Shown: in pieces, positions 21,876 to 32,906 of the stretch
How positions within the stretch are numbered: the stretch's first letter is position 1
How the letters are laid out: every line of letters starts with the position of its first letter
Origin: Achromobacter spanius
GTDB taxonomy: Bacteria; Pseudomonadota; Gammaproteobacteria; Burkholderiales; Burkholderiaceae_B
Assembly: GCF_003994415.1 (NCBI RefSeq)
Contig: NZ_CP034689.1
Coordinates: 4,030,001 to 4,094,000 of the forward strand
DNA: 64,000 nucleotides
Direction: 5' to 3'
Made by a program: the position numbers and the translations under genes
Notes under the pieces: model-generated
What the model was told of the DNA's origin: nothing
Seen by the model: only the letters and a program-made list of their open reading frames with translations
Database searches by the model: none

Positions 21876-22184
21876 ATGAGCAACAAGATTCGAGTCCTTT
21901 GCGTTCAGCCCTCGTCCGTGGCCGCACGATTCGCCTTCATGGCGATCGCTCTGCGGTGGTCTTTGGGCGTTACCCCGCGCCCTACGCGGTTGATGATCGG
22001 GCCGCATGACCTGGAGCCGATCGGGTCGGAACCCGCCTTCTGGCGTTTCGCGATGCGGCATGCTCTCTTTGGCCAATCGTTCCTGGTGACGCGCGGCGGC
22101 CACTGGGACGTGGCGGCGTCGGTGGATGGAGACGAAGTCCATGCTTTTGGGCGAAAATTTGCCCTTAGCCAGTGCCTGTATTAA
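21876..22184 (+). CDS. Hypothetical protein, 102 residues
   Basis: Not recognised. The ATG at 21876 has GAAGGTGG about 7 nt upstream. Residues are mixed with no signal or membrane helix. An overlapping reverse-strand frame exists but lacks a ribosome site. The call is tentative. Confidence 0.4.
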   Translation: MSNKIRVLCVQPSSVAARFAFMAIALRWSLGVTPRPTRLMIGPHDLEPIGSEPAFWRFAMRHALFGQSFLVTRGGHWDVAASVDGDEVHAFGRKFALSQCLY

Positions 22185-22250
22185 ATACTTCCGGATTGCA
22201 TGCGGCGGCGCGATCAATGCCCAGGGATTAACGCCCGGGATTCGCCCCAT

Positions 22251-22508
22251 TCACATGCCTGAACCGGGCTTGCGTTGAAAGGCCGCCATTTCCTCGGCAG
22301 TCCAACGCTGCCGCGCTTCGTCTTGACAGCACGAGCGAAAGACCAGGGCGCCTACGTCCAGGAATCGGTCCACATCCGCATCCGTCAGCTTGCCCTGCAC
22401 CTGCAACAGGCAATCCGCGTAGGCGGACAGCACCCCATCCCAACCGTCCAACTGGTCCGACGCGACGGGTTGAGAAATCATGCGCGCCATCATTTCACTA
22501 TGGTCCAT
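22251..22508 (-). CDS. Hypothetical protein, 85 residues
   Basis: Not recognised. Small acidic helical protein (MDHSEMMARMI start; DADVDRFLDVGALVFRSC). The ATG at 22508 is preceded by GAGGGGG. A longer in-frame start near 22655 is possible. It lies downstream of the PqiB gene on the same strand. Confidence 0.5.
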   Translation of the reverse strand: MDHSEMMARMISQPVASDQLDGWDGVLSAYADCLLQVQGKLTDADVDRFLDVGALVFRSCCQDEARQRWTAEEMAAFQRKPGSGM

Positions 22509-22635
22509 TCGAATGCCCCCCTCGGATACCGCACCCTCGCCGGCGCGCGCCGACCGTGCGTGCCCGATATCCAGCAAGTGCCATGCCCAAATCCCATCGA
22601 CAGCTAGGCTCATGCTCTGGAAAGACATCTGCTGA

Positions 22636-24270
22636 CTAACGCCGTGGCGCCACATCCGGCGCCCTGCCCCGCAACAGCGCGTCGGGATGCGTCTGAAGAT
22701 AATCGGATAGCTCCCGCAACGAGCGGGCGGCTCGGCTCAGCTCGCGCAGGGCGGTGTCGGTGCTCAATGGCAAACCTGAATCAGGCGTCAGCAGCGCGCT
22801 CAAGGCAGCGAGTGACCGGTTGGCTTGTCGCAGCATGGCCTGCGCCTCGGGAGCCAACTGCGTATCCATGCGCTTGAGCAGACGGGACGCGCCGCGCAGC
22901 GCGCCCGCCAGCTCCGCGCCAATGGCATCAAACGGCACGTTGTCGACCTTGGTCAGAATGCTGTTCAACTGCTGCTGCAACTGATCCAGGTTGTTCGGCA
23001 CGGTGGGGATGAAAGGTCGGTCTTCCATCTTGAATGCTACCGGTGGCGCATCGGGAAATTCGGCCAGCGCCACATACAGTTGGCCCGTCAGCAAGTTGCC
23101 GATACGTAACTGCGCCCGCGTACCGCGCTCCACCATCGCGGTCAGCAATTTGCCGCTTGGGTGGGAGGTATCGGCGCCCGAAAACTCTTTGATGCGCCGG
23201 AAGGTTTGCCCTCCCAAGCGTTCGGGATAGACCGTGGCGGAGACCTCCGCAAAGAACAGTTTGGTGACGTCGTCGAAATCCAGGTTGATCGCGTCCACCT
23301 GCCCGATGATGACCCCGTAGGCGTCAATCGGTGCGCCGACCGTCAGGCCACGCACCGATTGGTTGAAGCGCATGCGAATCCGCAACGGCACGCCATCTGG
23401 CTGGGCGCGGGCAGCGGCTTCATTGGGATAGATGGTGTAGGTGGCGCCGTCTGCGGCGGCTTGGGGCCCGCTCTGGTTCAATGTATCGAAGGCCACGCCG
23501 CCGATGAGCACCGACACCAGCGACTGCGACCGCATTTGCAAGCCACGCGAGTCCACGCTGAAATCCACACCGCTTGCATTCCAGAAGCGCGTACTGGGGT
23601 TGACGTAGGCATCATTGGGCGCATCAATAAAGACTTGCACGTCCACGCCATCCCCGCCCTTGGACAGGCGGTAGCTCACCACCTGTCCCACCGGAATACG
23701 GCGGAAATACACGGGCGAGCCGATATCCAGGGAACCCAGATCGGCAGCATGCAGCGTAAAACGCTTGCCGGCGCGATCCTGAGCCACTTCAGGCGGTATT
23801 TCCAGACCAGTGAATTGGGTTTTCCGTTCGCCCGAAGCCCCCTCTTTTCCCGCGCTACCCACCGGGTCCAGACCAATGTAGGAGCCCGACAGCAGCGTGC
23901 CCAGGCCGGAGACGCCACTAAGGGTCAAGCGCGGCCTGACCACCCAAAATACGGTGCCCTCCCGCAGCAGGCTGGCGGCGTCATTGTCAACGCGAATGGT
24001 CACCACCACACCGTTGCGTTCAGGGTTCAGGCTGACGCGCTCCACCAGTCCGACCGTGACCTCTTTGTACCGGACCTGCGTCTTGCCGGCTTCCAGCCCT
24101 TCGGCCGTTTGGAAGTGGATGGTAGCCGTGGGACCCGCGTTCAGCCAGGCCTGCACCACCAGCAGCAATCCGCCGATCACGGCAACCACCGGCACCAGCC
24201 ATATCCACGAGATGCGGCGGCGCGCTTTGCGCGACGCAACGGTTGCTGCGGCGGAACCAGACTCAGCCAT
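22636..24270 (-). CDS. pqiB: PqiB-like MCE-domain protein (intermembrane lipid transport)
   Basis: 544 residues, almost the length of E. coli PqiB. One N-terminal membrane anchor (ISWIWLVPVVAVIGGLLLVVQAWL), then three MCE domains (beginning near residues 48, 162 and 290; EGLEAGKTQVRYKEVTVG is the first), then a C-terminal helical segment. PqiB forms a tube across the periplasm for lipid movement between membranes. The ATG at 24270 has AGGAG upstream. No pqiA or pqiC is adjacent in this window: a GNAT gene lies on one side and small unknown genes on the other. Confidence 0.88.
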   Translation of the reverse strand: MAESGSAAATVASRKARRRISWIWLVPVVAVIGGLLLVVQAWLNAGPTATIHFQTAEGLEAGKTQVRYKEVTVGLVERVSLNPERNGVVVTIRVDNDAASLLREGTVFWVVRPRLTLSGVSGLGTLLSGSYIGLDPVGSAGKEGASGERKTQFTGLEIPPEVAQDRAGKRFTLHAADLGSLDIGSPVYFRRIPVGQVVSYRLSKGGDGVDVQVFIDAPNDAYVNPSTRFWNASGVDFSVDSRGLQMRSQSLVSVLIGGVAFDTLNQSGPQAAADGATYTIYPNEAAARAQPDGVPLRIRMRFNQSVRGLTVGAPIDAYGVIIGQVDAINLDFDDVTKLFFAEVSATVYPERLGGQTFRRIKEFSGADTSHPSGKLLTAMVERGTRAQLRIGNLLTGQLYVALAEFPDAPPVAFKMEDRPFIPTVPNNLDQLQQQLNSILTKVDNVPFDAIGAELAGALRGASRLLKRMDTQLAPEAQAMLRQANRSLAALSALLTPDSGLPLSTDTALRELSRAARSLRELSDYLQTHPDALLRGRAPDVAPRR

Positions 24271-24368
24271 CGAGGATATCTCCTTCGTGTACGCAGCAGA
24301 CCCGATCGCCCGCCAGCAAGCGCCTGGAATAGCGGGTAGCATGGCCCTCCTATTTGGAGGAAGTCAAC

Positions 24369-24863
24369 GTGAATATCGCCATCCGCCCCGCGACCCTCTC
24401 GGACGCGGCCCAGATCTATGCCTTCATCACTGAACTGGCCGTCTACGAACGCGCCGCGCATGAAGTGATCGCAAGCGCCGACGACGTCGCCCGTACCCTG
24501 TTTGCCCCCGGGGCGCCCGCCAAGGCCCTGATGTGCCTAGCGGACGGGAAACCCATTGGGTACGCCGTCTATTTCTACAGCTATTCCACCTGGCTAGGCA
24601 AGAACGGCATTTACCTGGAAGACCTGTACATCACTCCCGAGCACCGCGGCATTGGCGCCGGACGCGACCTGCTGCGCCATTTGGCGCAGGAAGCGGTGGC
24701 CAACGGCTGCGGCAGGCTGGAATGGAGCGTGCTGGACTGGAACCAGCCAGCCATTGATTTTTATGTGTCGATCGGCGCGAGGCCGCTGGATGAATGGGTG
24801 CGCTACCGCCTGACGGACGATGCACTCAAGCAATTCGCGGAAGGCCGCCGCCAGCCGGCCTAG
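24369..24863 (+). CDS. GNAT-family N-acetyltransferase
   Basis: 164 residues, single GNAT domain. The acetyl-CoA loop is PEHRGIGAGRDLLRHLAQ and the final strand motif is LEWSVLDWNQPAIDFYVSIGARP, which resembles diamine/thialysine acetyltransferases (LEDLYITPEHRG). The GTG at 24369 has a near-perfect GGAGGA 8 nt upstream, so I prefer it to the in-frame ATG at 24354, which overlaps that site. Confidence 0.88.
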   Translation: MNIAIRPATLSDAAQIYAFITELAVYERAAHEVIASADDVARTLFAPGAPAKALMCLADGKPIGYAVYFYSYSTWLGKNGIYLEDLYITPEHRGIGAGRDLLRHLAQEAVANGCGRLEWSVLDWNQPAIDFYVSIGARPLDEWVRYRLTDDALKQFAEGRRQPA

Positions 24864-25168
24864 AACTCGGGCAGATCAAACAGCGTGTGCAGTGTGGAGC
24901 TGGGCGCGGGCACCGACGCAAGCACCTCGCGCCCGGCGTCGGTCAACAGGACTCGGACGGGGCGCAGCGCCACACTGGTGCCGTCCACGCTGATGGCGGT
25001 TTCCACGTCCGCCCCGCCCTTGATCATGTCGATCACCTCGGACGCCGACGCCGTAGCGGGTTCGGTGACCCAGCCCGGCACACCACGCTCGGCCTGGCCC
25101 CAACGCACATAGGCGATGTGCCCGCTGATGGGTTCTTTTCGAACGGCGACGATCACATAAAAAGACAT
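24860..25168 (-). CDS. Hypothetical protein, 102 residues
   Basis: Not recognised. Small soluble protein (MSFYVIVAVRKEPISGHIAYVRWG start) with alternating strands and helices. Its stop overlaps the end of the convergent GNAT gene by 4 nt. Same strand as kdsA, about 70 nt upstream of no other gene. Confidence 0.65.
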   Translation of the reverse strand: MSFYVIVAVRKEPISGHIAYVRWGQAERGVPGWVTEPATASASEVIDMIKGGADVETAISVDGTSVALRPVRVLLTDAGREVLASVPAPSSTLHTLFDLPEF

Positions 25169-25237
25169 CCAGGCCTCCCTAAAGTGGTGTGGCCAGGATC
25201 GTATAGCAAGTTGACGGGGGCGGCATACCCGCCCCCA

Positions 25238-26095
25238 TCACGGTTCGATATCGATGGCGGCAAAGGATTTCACCAGATCGTCCAGTTGCTTGAGCTGGGT
25301 CAGGAAGGGTTCAAGCTTGTCCAACGGCAACGCGCTGGGACCGTCGCACTTGGCATTTTTGGGGTCGGGGTGGGCCTCCAGGAACAGGCCCGCCAAGCCA
25401 ACGGCCATTCCAGCACGGGCCAGTTCGGCCACCTGCGCGCGCCGGCCGCCCGATGCCGCATCCAGCGCCGAGCGCTGCTGCAAGGCGTGCGTTACGTCAA
25501 AAATCAGCGGACGGTTGTTCGTCACTTTTTTCATGACGCCGAACCCCAGCATGTCGACCACCAGATTGTCGTAGCCGAAGCTGGTGCCACGGTCGCACAG
25601 AATCAGCTTGTCGTTACCGGCTTCGGTGAACTTCTCAACAATATTCAGCATCTGGGTCGGGCTGAGAAACTGGGGCTTCTTGATGTTGACCACGCGCTGG
25701 GTCTGCGCCAGCGCCACCACCAGATCCGTCTGCCGGGCCAGGAAGGCGGGCAACTGCAGGATGTCGGCCACTTCCGCGACCGGCGCGGCCTGCCAGGGTT
25801 CGTGAACGTCAGTAATGACCGGCACGCCGAATTCCTTCTTGACCGCTTCGAAGATCTTCATGCCCTCTTCCAGGCCCGGCCCCCGGTAGGAATGGATTGA
25901 CGAGCGGTTCGCCTTGTCGAAGGATGCCTTGAACACGTAGGGAATGCCCAGCTTGCGCGTCACGCGTTGGTATTCTTCGCACGCGCGGAGCGCCAGATCC
26001 AGGGATTCCAGTACGTTGATACCGCCAAACAGCACGAAGGGGCGATCATTGGCGCAGTGGATCGACGAAGAAATAGCGACTTCTGGGGCGGTCAT
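25238..26095 (-). CDS. kdsA: KdsA, 3-deoxy-D-manno-octulosonate 8-phosphate synthase
   Basis: Condenses phosphoenolpyruvate with D-arabinose 5-phosphate to make Kdo-8-P for the lipopolysaccharide core. 285 residues, TIM barrel. Visible KdsA blocks are YVFKASFDKANRSS, GVPVITDVHE, IKKPQFLSP, DRGTSFGYDNLVVDM and GLFLEAHPDP. The ATG at 26095 matches the expected family start; earlier in-frame codons are unlikely. Confidence 0.96.
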   Translation of the reverse strand: MTAPEVAISSSIHCANDRPFVLFGGINVLESLDLALRACEEYQRVTRKLGIPYVFKASFDKANRSSIHSYRGPGLEEGMKIFEAVKKEFGVPVITDVHEPWQAAPVAEVADILQLPAFLARQTDLVVALAQTQRVVNIKKPQFLSPTQMLNIVEKFTEAGNDKLILCDRGTSFGYDNLVVDMLGFGVMKKVTNNRPLIFDVTHALQQRSALDAASGGRRAQVAELARAGMAVGLAGLFLEAHPDPKNAKCDGPSALPLDKLEPFLTQLKQLDDLVKSFAAIDIEP

Positions 26096-26316
26096 GATGG
26101 GCGAATCCTGTAAAAATTTTGCGGGTGACAGTGCGTAATGTACAACCTGCCCAAACCGAAAAATGCATGCGCCGCCCAAGACGGCCCAGCGGCTCGGGTC
26201 GACGTCCTCTCTGCTCTTGATGGCGTTATCGCTGGACGCGACCGATATCCCTGTCCACAATGACCCGTCACGGACCGGCCATTGTGCCGGCCAGCATTCG
26301 ACTCAAAGGCGGACTC

Positions 26317-27534
26317 ATGGGTTTTTTAGACACACTGTTCCGGCGCACGCCCTCGCCGGACCAGTTCGCCAAGCTGTTCGTGGCAGCGGCGCGCAAACAA
26401 GGCTTCGACGGTGATGTCGTCTACAAGGCCGACGAATTCCGGCTGCTTCTGGGCGAAGGCTCGTACTTCAATCTGCATAATGCCTACCACGCCTACTGCA
26501 ACACGCAGGGGGCGCAGCAAAAGCGCGCCTTGCAGGGTTATGTATCAGCCTTGGCCGGCAGCAAGCAGACGACGCCCCAGCGGGCCACCGAAATCAGGCC
26601 GATGCTTCGCGCCGTGATCCGCAGCCGTACCGCGCTGGAGGACGTGCGCCTGCATCACGTTCGCACTGAAGGAGACGATAGCGCCTTCCACCCTGCTTTC
26701 CAGCCATTTGGCGACGATTGCGTGGTGCTGCTGGCGCTGGACCACCCCGACGCAATCTCCACACTGACCAACGGCCCCGAAGCCGCATGGCAGTTGACGT
26801 ACGACGAGGCCCTGGCCATTGCCATCGACAACCTGCGCGACGCCCCGGACAACTTCACCGAACTTGCACCCGGCGTTTTCCGTGGAGGATGGGGCGACGG
26901 TTACGACATCAGCCGTGCCTTGCTGCCCGACATGATCGAACGCGTGCCGGTACGTGGCAGACCGGTCTTCATGATGCCCACGCGCGATGTGCTGCTTGTT
27001 ACCGGTGACAACGACATCAACGGCATGACCGCGATGGTTGAACTGTGCCAGCAGGCGCTTACGCAAGGCCGTTCGGTCAGCGCGCACATGTACCACTACA
27101 ACGAGCGACAAGCACTGCGCTATGTACCGAAAGAATCATCGCTCGCGCAACGCCAGGCGCACCTGGCCCGCCTGCTCGACAAGTCCGACTACGACGCGCA
27201 GAAGGCCACGCTGGACCATATCCACGAAGAACAGGGCATGGACATCTACGTGGCCAACTACAACCTGTTCACCGCGGATGACGATCCAGTCACGTCGTTC
27301 TCGTTGGCATCATGGACGCGCGGGGTGGACACATCCCTGCCCAAGGTGGATCGCCTGGCGCTTGTACGCCCCGAGGCCGAAGACGAGATCGGCGAAGTCC
27401 GGGTGGTGTCATGGGAACAGTCGGCACATCTGCTGGAGCCGCTGCTGAGCAAAGAACCGGGGTACCCGATCCGGTATCGCACTCGCGGCTTTCCTGAAGA
27501 TGCCCAGCTTGCCGAATTGGACGAAGTACCGTAG
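26317..27534 (+). CDS. Hypothetical protein, DUF1444/YtpQ-like
   Basis: 405 residues, cytoplasmic. Starts MGFLDTLFRRTPSPDQFAKLF, followed by a segment about substrate-binding-like strands (ALDHPDAISTLTNGPEA; ELAPGVFRGGWGDGYDISRALLPDMIE; GRPVFMMPTRDVLLVTGDND), which resembles DUF1444 proteins in its central part. Function unknown. ATG at 26317 follows a weak purine stretch. Divergent from kdsA and convergent with the GlpP-like gene, 14 nt between stops. Confidence 0.7.
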   Translation: MGFLDTLFRRTPSPDQFAKLFVAAARKQGFDGDVVYKADEFRLLLGEGSYFNLHNAYHAYCNTQGAQQKRALQGYVSALAGSKQTTPQRATEIRPMLRAVIRSRTALEDVRLHHVRTEGDDSAFHPAFQPFGDDCVVLLALDHPDAISTLTNGPEAAWQLTYDEALAIAIDNLRDAPDNFTELAPGVFRGGWGDGYDISRALLPDMIERVPVRGRPVFMMPTRDVLLVTGDNDINGMTAMVELCQQALTQGRSVSAHMYHYNERQALRYVPKESSLAQRQAHLARLLDKSDYDAQKATLDHIHEEQGMDIYVANYNLFTADDDPVTSFSLASWTRGVDTSLPKVDRLALVRPEAEDEIGEVRVVSWEQSAHLLEPLLSKEPGYPIRYRTRGFPEDAQLAELDEVP

Positions 27535-27548
27535 CAAGTGCGGCAGCC

Positions 27549-28133
27549 TCAGCCCTTGAGCTGCCGCGCCTCCAGGCTCCACAACACGGGGTCGCTGGTG
27601 GACACCCCCACCGCGCCGTGCTTCATGGCAATGCCGATGTCCGCCTGGTTGCTGACGAACCCCGATGCAACAATGGGTGGCAGCGCTTGCAAGTCTTGCT
27701 TGGCCATGTGCGTCAGCATGGGCGCGGGCATCAGCTGAACCAGATTCGGGTCGCTTTGTTCCAGCGCCTTGACGCTGCGCGGCCAGGTCGAGCGGTCGGT
27801 CACAAACACCTTTTGCATCGTGACCATGCCCGCCCGGTTGGCGCGCTGGATGGTGGCCACGCGGGTGGATACCAGGCTGGCCACACCGATGTCGGCCAGG
27901 TACTCCACCCCACCCTTGTCCTGCGACAGGCCCTCGCAACTGTCGATATTGACGATGGCGAATTTGCCCGCGCGGTTCAAGGTGGCGATGACGGGCGCCA
28001 GCTTGCGCAGTTCGACGTTGGCGACGATACCGATTTCGGCCACGCTGCCCACGAAGGTATTGATCTGCTCAAGCCCGTACAAAGTCGCAATGACCGGGTG
28101 ACGCGCCAGGCATGCCCCAAATGACCTATCCAT
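27549..28133 (-). CDS. glpP: GlpP-family glycerol-3-phosphate-responsive antiterminator
   Basis: 194 residues, TIM-barrel-like GlpP family. In Bacillus GlpP binds glycerol-3-phosphate and prevents termination in the glpD leader; E. coli YgcP belongs to the same family. Family blocks seen are NRAGKFAIVNIDSCEGLSQ, GVASLVSTR, MVTMQKVFVTDR and PPIVASGFVSN. It is the last gene of a five-gene operon, 2 nt after the FAD oxidase. The operon leader contains an intrinsic terminator and a competing hairpin, the kind of target an antiterminator needs, so I infer autoregulation of this operon. Confidence 0.88.
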   Translation of the reverse strand: MDRSFGACLARHPVIATLYGLEQINTFVGSVAEIGIVANVELRKLAPVIATLNRAGKFAIVNIDSCEGLSQDKGGVEYLADIGVASLVSTRVATIQRANRAGMVTMQKVFVTDRSTWPRSVKALEQSDPNLVQLMPAPMLTHMAKQDLQALPPIVASGFVSNQADIGIAMKHGAVGVSTSDPVLWSLEARQLKG

Positions 28134-28135
28134 GG

Positions 28136-29688
<1,553 letters not shown>

Positions 29689-29692
<4 letters not shown>

Positions 29693-31323
29693 TCTTCGTC
29701 TCCCATGAGTATGGATTTTTCGAGCTTGATAGCAGCCAGGTAATCGTTGACCTGCTGCGCGATGGTGGCGGGCGGCAAACCGAGTTCCGCCTGCAAGATC
29801 TGTCCCACCCGGCCAGCCGCGTGCGCCGAGGCATCGCGCGCCATCAGGCGGGTACGCATGCGCCTGGCCAGCACATCTTCGACGGTGCCCGCCATTTCAT
29901 GACGCACCGCGTAAAGCACTTCGGCTTCGGTGTACGGCAGGCCGTGGACGATGGGCGCCAGCAATGCCGGCGACGCCTGCATCAGGTCGCTGACAAAGCG
30001 CGCCTCGGTGCCGTACCGTTCGCCCAGATGCGCCGACATGCCGCCGGACGCCACGATGGCTTGCGGGTCGTAGCCGGCCGCCCCCAGCAGATACGCCTTC
30101 TTGGTCTGGCAGGCGTTGCGCTGCCCCAGCACCTGCTGCGCGGCATCGATGGTCTGTTCCGCCATGTGCCGCGACGTGGTGAGCTTGCCGCCCACAATCG
30201 TGACCAGGCCGTCGGCCGACACGCGGATCTCGTGGTTGCGCTTGATCTCCAGCGTCTTGCCGCCTGGCGGCGCCACCAGCGGACGACAGCCCGCGATGCT
30301 GCCCACCACGTCTTCGGCTTGCAGGTCGGTCTTTAACGCCGAGCGCGCGCCTTCCAGCAGGAAGTCCAGCTCGCGCCGCGTGCAGTGCACGTCGTCCAGA
30401 TTGCCGTCGTAGTCTTCATCGGTCGTGCCCAAGTAAGACACGTCGCCCCAGCGCGTGATGGTGGCGCGGCGGCTGCGGCCGGGCACGGGAATGGTGACGG
30501 TGCAGTCGTTGCGGATTTTCATCCACGGCACGGCCACGTGCACGCCCTTGGCAGGGCGCACATGCAAGGCGGGCTCGTCGCCTTTTTTCGCGCCGGTCCA
30601 GTCGCGCAGCCACACCCCCGTGGCCATGATCACCACACGGGCTCGCGCGCGGATTTCGCGTCCGTCCGCGTGCACGATCGCGCCGTCGACCTTGCCTTGC
30701 GCGTCTCGCGTTACCGCCACCGCCTTGGCGTGGTTGGCCACCGCCGCGCCGTGAAAGGCGGCGGTGCGCGCAACCGTCAGCGTCAGGCGCGCGTCGTCCA
30801 CCCGGGCGTCGTAGTAAAGAAAGCCGCCCAGCAGGCCGTCTTCTTTAAAGGTCGGACAATGCGACAGGACTTCCGGCGCCGTCAGCTTCTGATGCAGGAT
30901 GCCTTCGCGCCAGCCGCCGGCCATGTCGTAGGTCCACAGCAGGCTTTCAAACGCCTTGGACAAGCGCTTGTCGAACACCCCGCCGCGTTCCAGGATGGGA
31001 AACAGGAACGGCAAGCGCTGCACCAGGTGCCGCGCATTGCGCCGCAAGCGCTGGCGCTCGTGCAGGGAATGGCGCACCAGTCCCAGGTTGCCCTGCTCGA
31101 TGTAGCGCAACCCGCCGTGCACCATCTTCGATGACTTGGACGACGTGCCCGAGGCAAAGTCGTCTTTCTCGATCACAGCGACACGGTATCCGCGCAAGGC
31201 GGCATCCAAGGCGGCATAGGCGCCCGTGATGCCGCCCCCCACGATCAACATGTCGAATTGTTCACTGCCCAACCGGTCCAAATGTTCCTGCCGGTTCAGG
31301 CGTAATGGCTCGGTGCTGGTCAT
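29689..31323 (-). CDS. glpD: GlpD-type FAD-dependent glycerol-3-phosphate dehydrogenase
   Basis: 544 residues. Oxidises glycerol-3-phosphate, or a related polyol phosphate, at the inner membrane with electrons passing to quinone. FAD Rossmann motif GGGITGAYAALDAALRGY near residue 26, then SSKMVHGGLRYIEQG, typical of GlpD, and the C-terminal GlpD domain. I favour the ATG at 31323 with AAAGGA upstream; an alternative ATG at 31368 overlaps the kinase stop as ATGA and would add 15 residues. Third gene of the operon. Confidence 0.9.
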
Positions 31324-31364
31324 GTCGGCCCGGTCCTTTCTGGGCTGTCTGGATAGCCACCCGA

Positions 31365-32906
31365 TCATTTCTGCAATGCCTCCTGGTTGTCTTGCTTGAA
31401 CTGTTTTACGTGCCCCAATTCCGACCCCACGCGGGCGTGCCACAGGGCGCGGCGGCGCGCGCGTTCGTCGGCATCGACAGCGGGCTCGAACACGGCGTCG
31501 GTCACGATGGTCTTGCGCGCCTCGTGCAGCGAGGGCCACAGCAAGCCCGACGCCCCCGCCAGATAGGCGATACCGCGCAGGCTGGCGCGGTCCGCTTCTT
31601 GCATGCGGCGTATGGGAATGCCGATCAGATCGGCCTGAATCTGCAGCAAGGGATCGCTGCGCGAGAGGCCTCCACCCACGACCAATTCCGACACCCGAAC
31701 GCCCGACGCTTCCTCGTCCGCCTCGATGCAGCTGGCGACCGAGTGCGCGATGCCTTCCAGAATGGCGTAGGCCACTTCGGCCTGCGTGGTGGCCATTGAC
31801 ACACCCGTCAGCGAGGCGCGCGCGGCCGCTTCCATGCGCGGCACGCGCAGGCCGGTCAGCGCCGGCACGAAGGTCACGCCGTTTGACGAGTCCACCGTTT
31901 GCGCCAGCGCGCTGATCTCGTGCGCATCCTTGAACCACTTCAGCTTTTCGCACACCCAGTTCAGCGCCGACCCGGTCGTCGCCACAAAGGTCTCCACCGC
32001 GAAGTGCGACACCCCGCCCTGGCGGCGCGCCATCATCGTCAGCGAGCCGTCGGACATGCCCGCATTCGCGGGGGGCTCCGTGCCGATGATCAGGTCCACA
32101 AAGCTGCCGGTGCCATGCACACACATCGCCTGCCCACGGTCCAGGCAGCCCAGGCCGATGGCGCCCGCGTGCTGGTCGCCGGCCGATGCCAGAATCGGCA
32201 CGTCGATGCCAAGGACCTCGGGGCGGGTGCGCCCAAAGTCATCGGCGTCCTGACGCAGCGTGGGCAAGAGCTCGTGCGGGAAGCCTAGTTCCTGCGCCCA
32301 TTCCAGGTAGTAGCGATGGTCGGCCAGCACGTAGGCACCCGCGGATGTGGCGTTGGTGGGCGTGGTCACGCATTCGCGCCGTTGCGAAAAGTGCCACAGC
32401 AACCAGGTGTCCACGGTGCCAAACGCCAGCCGCTTGTCGCGCCACGCATCCGCCACCTGCGGTGTATCTCGCAAATGGCGCGCGGCCCACAGATACAGCG
32501 AGCGCACTCCCACCGGCCGACCGACACGCTCGCGCAGCCGCGTATCCCATTCCGGCGCCAGCAGGTCCAAGTCATCCACAAAGCGCGTGTCTTGCCAGAC
32601 CATGGCAGGCACCAGTGCGCGGCCCGTGTGCGTATCCCACAGCACCGCCGTGGCGCGCTGCGTGGCCAGCGCCAGCGCAACGATCTCCTGGCCGGCGCGC
32701 TGGGCATCCGCGATGGTGGCGCGGCAGACCTCGATGGTGCGATCCAGGATGTCGTTGGCGTCCTGCTCCACCACGCCCGGCCTGGGCGAGTCCACCTGCA
32801 AGGCCGCGTACTGCAAGCAAGACACCTGCCCATCGGCGGACACCGTGGCGGCGCGCGTGCCGGACGTGCCCTCGTCTATGGCCAGAATCACATTTTTGTT
32901 TGTCAT
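31365..32906 (-). CDS. FGGY-family carbohydrate/polyol kinase (YgcE-like)
   Basis: 513 residues, two-domain FGGY kinase: DEGTSGTRAATV phosphate loop near the N-terminus and GGGLSRSDPLLQIQADLIG in the C-terminal half. It resembles glycerol kinase, but the glycerol-binding pair in QRE is QRA here (LATQRATAVLW), so the Glu that contacts glycerol is gone and the PYFSGTK segment of GlpK is absent. The Asp of GDQHAGAIG is retained. I infer a substrate other than glycerol. Its ATG overlaps the MFS stop (ATGA), implying translational coupling. Confidence 0.85.
   Translation of the reverse strand: MTNKNVILAIDEGTSGTRAATVSADGQVSCLQYAALQVDSPRPGVVEQDANDILDRTIEVCRATIADAQRAGQEIVALALATQRATAVLWDTHTGRALVPAMVWQDTRFVDDLDLLAPEWDTRLRERVGRPVGVRSLYLWAARHLRDTPQVADAWRDKRLAFGTVDTWLLWHFSQRRECVTTPTNATSAGAYVLADHRYYLEWAQELGFPHELLPTLRQDADDFGRTRPEVLGIDVPILASAGDQHAGAIGLGCLDRGQAMCVHGTGSFVDLIIGTEPPANAGMSDGSLTMMARRQGGVSHFAVETFVATTGSALNWVCEKLKWFKDAHEISALAQTVDSSNGVTFVPALTGLRVPRMEAAARASLTGVSMATTQAEVAYAILEGIAHSVASCIEADEEASGVRVSELVVGGGLSRSDPLLQIQADLIGIPIRRMQEADRASLRGIAYLAGASGLLWPSLHEARKTIVTDAVFEPAVDADERARRRALWHARVGSELGHVKQFKQDNQEALQK

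Noticed and set aside
21669..22250. 193-codon reverse frame overlapping the end of the MFS and the 21876 gene
   Set aside because: No ribosome site and it runs deep into the MFS gene; the forward frame has a better start.
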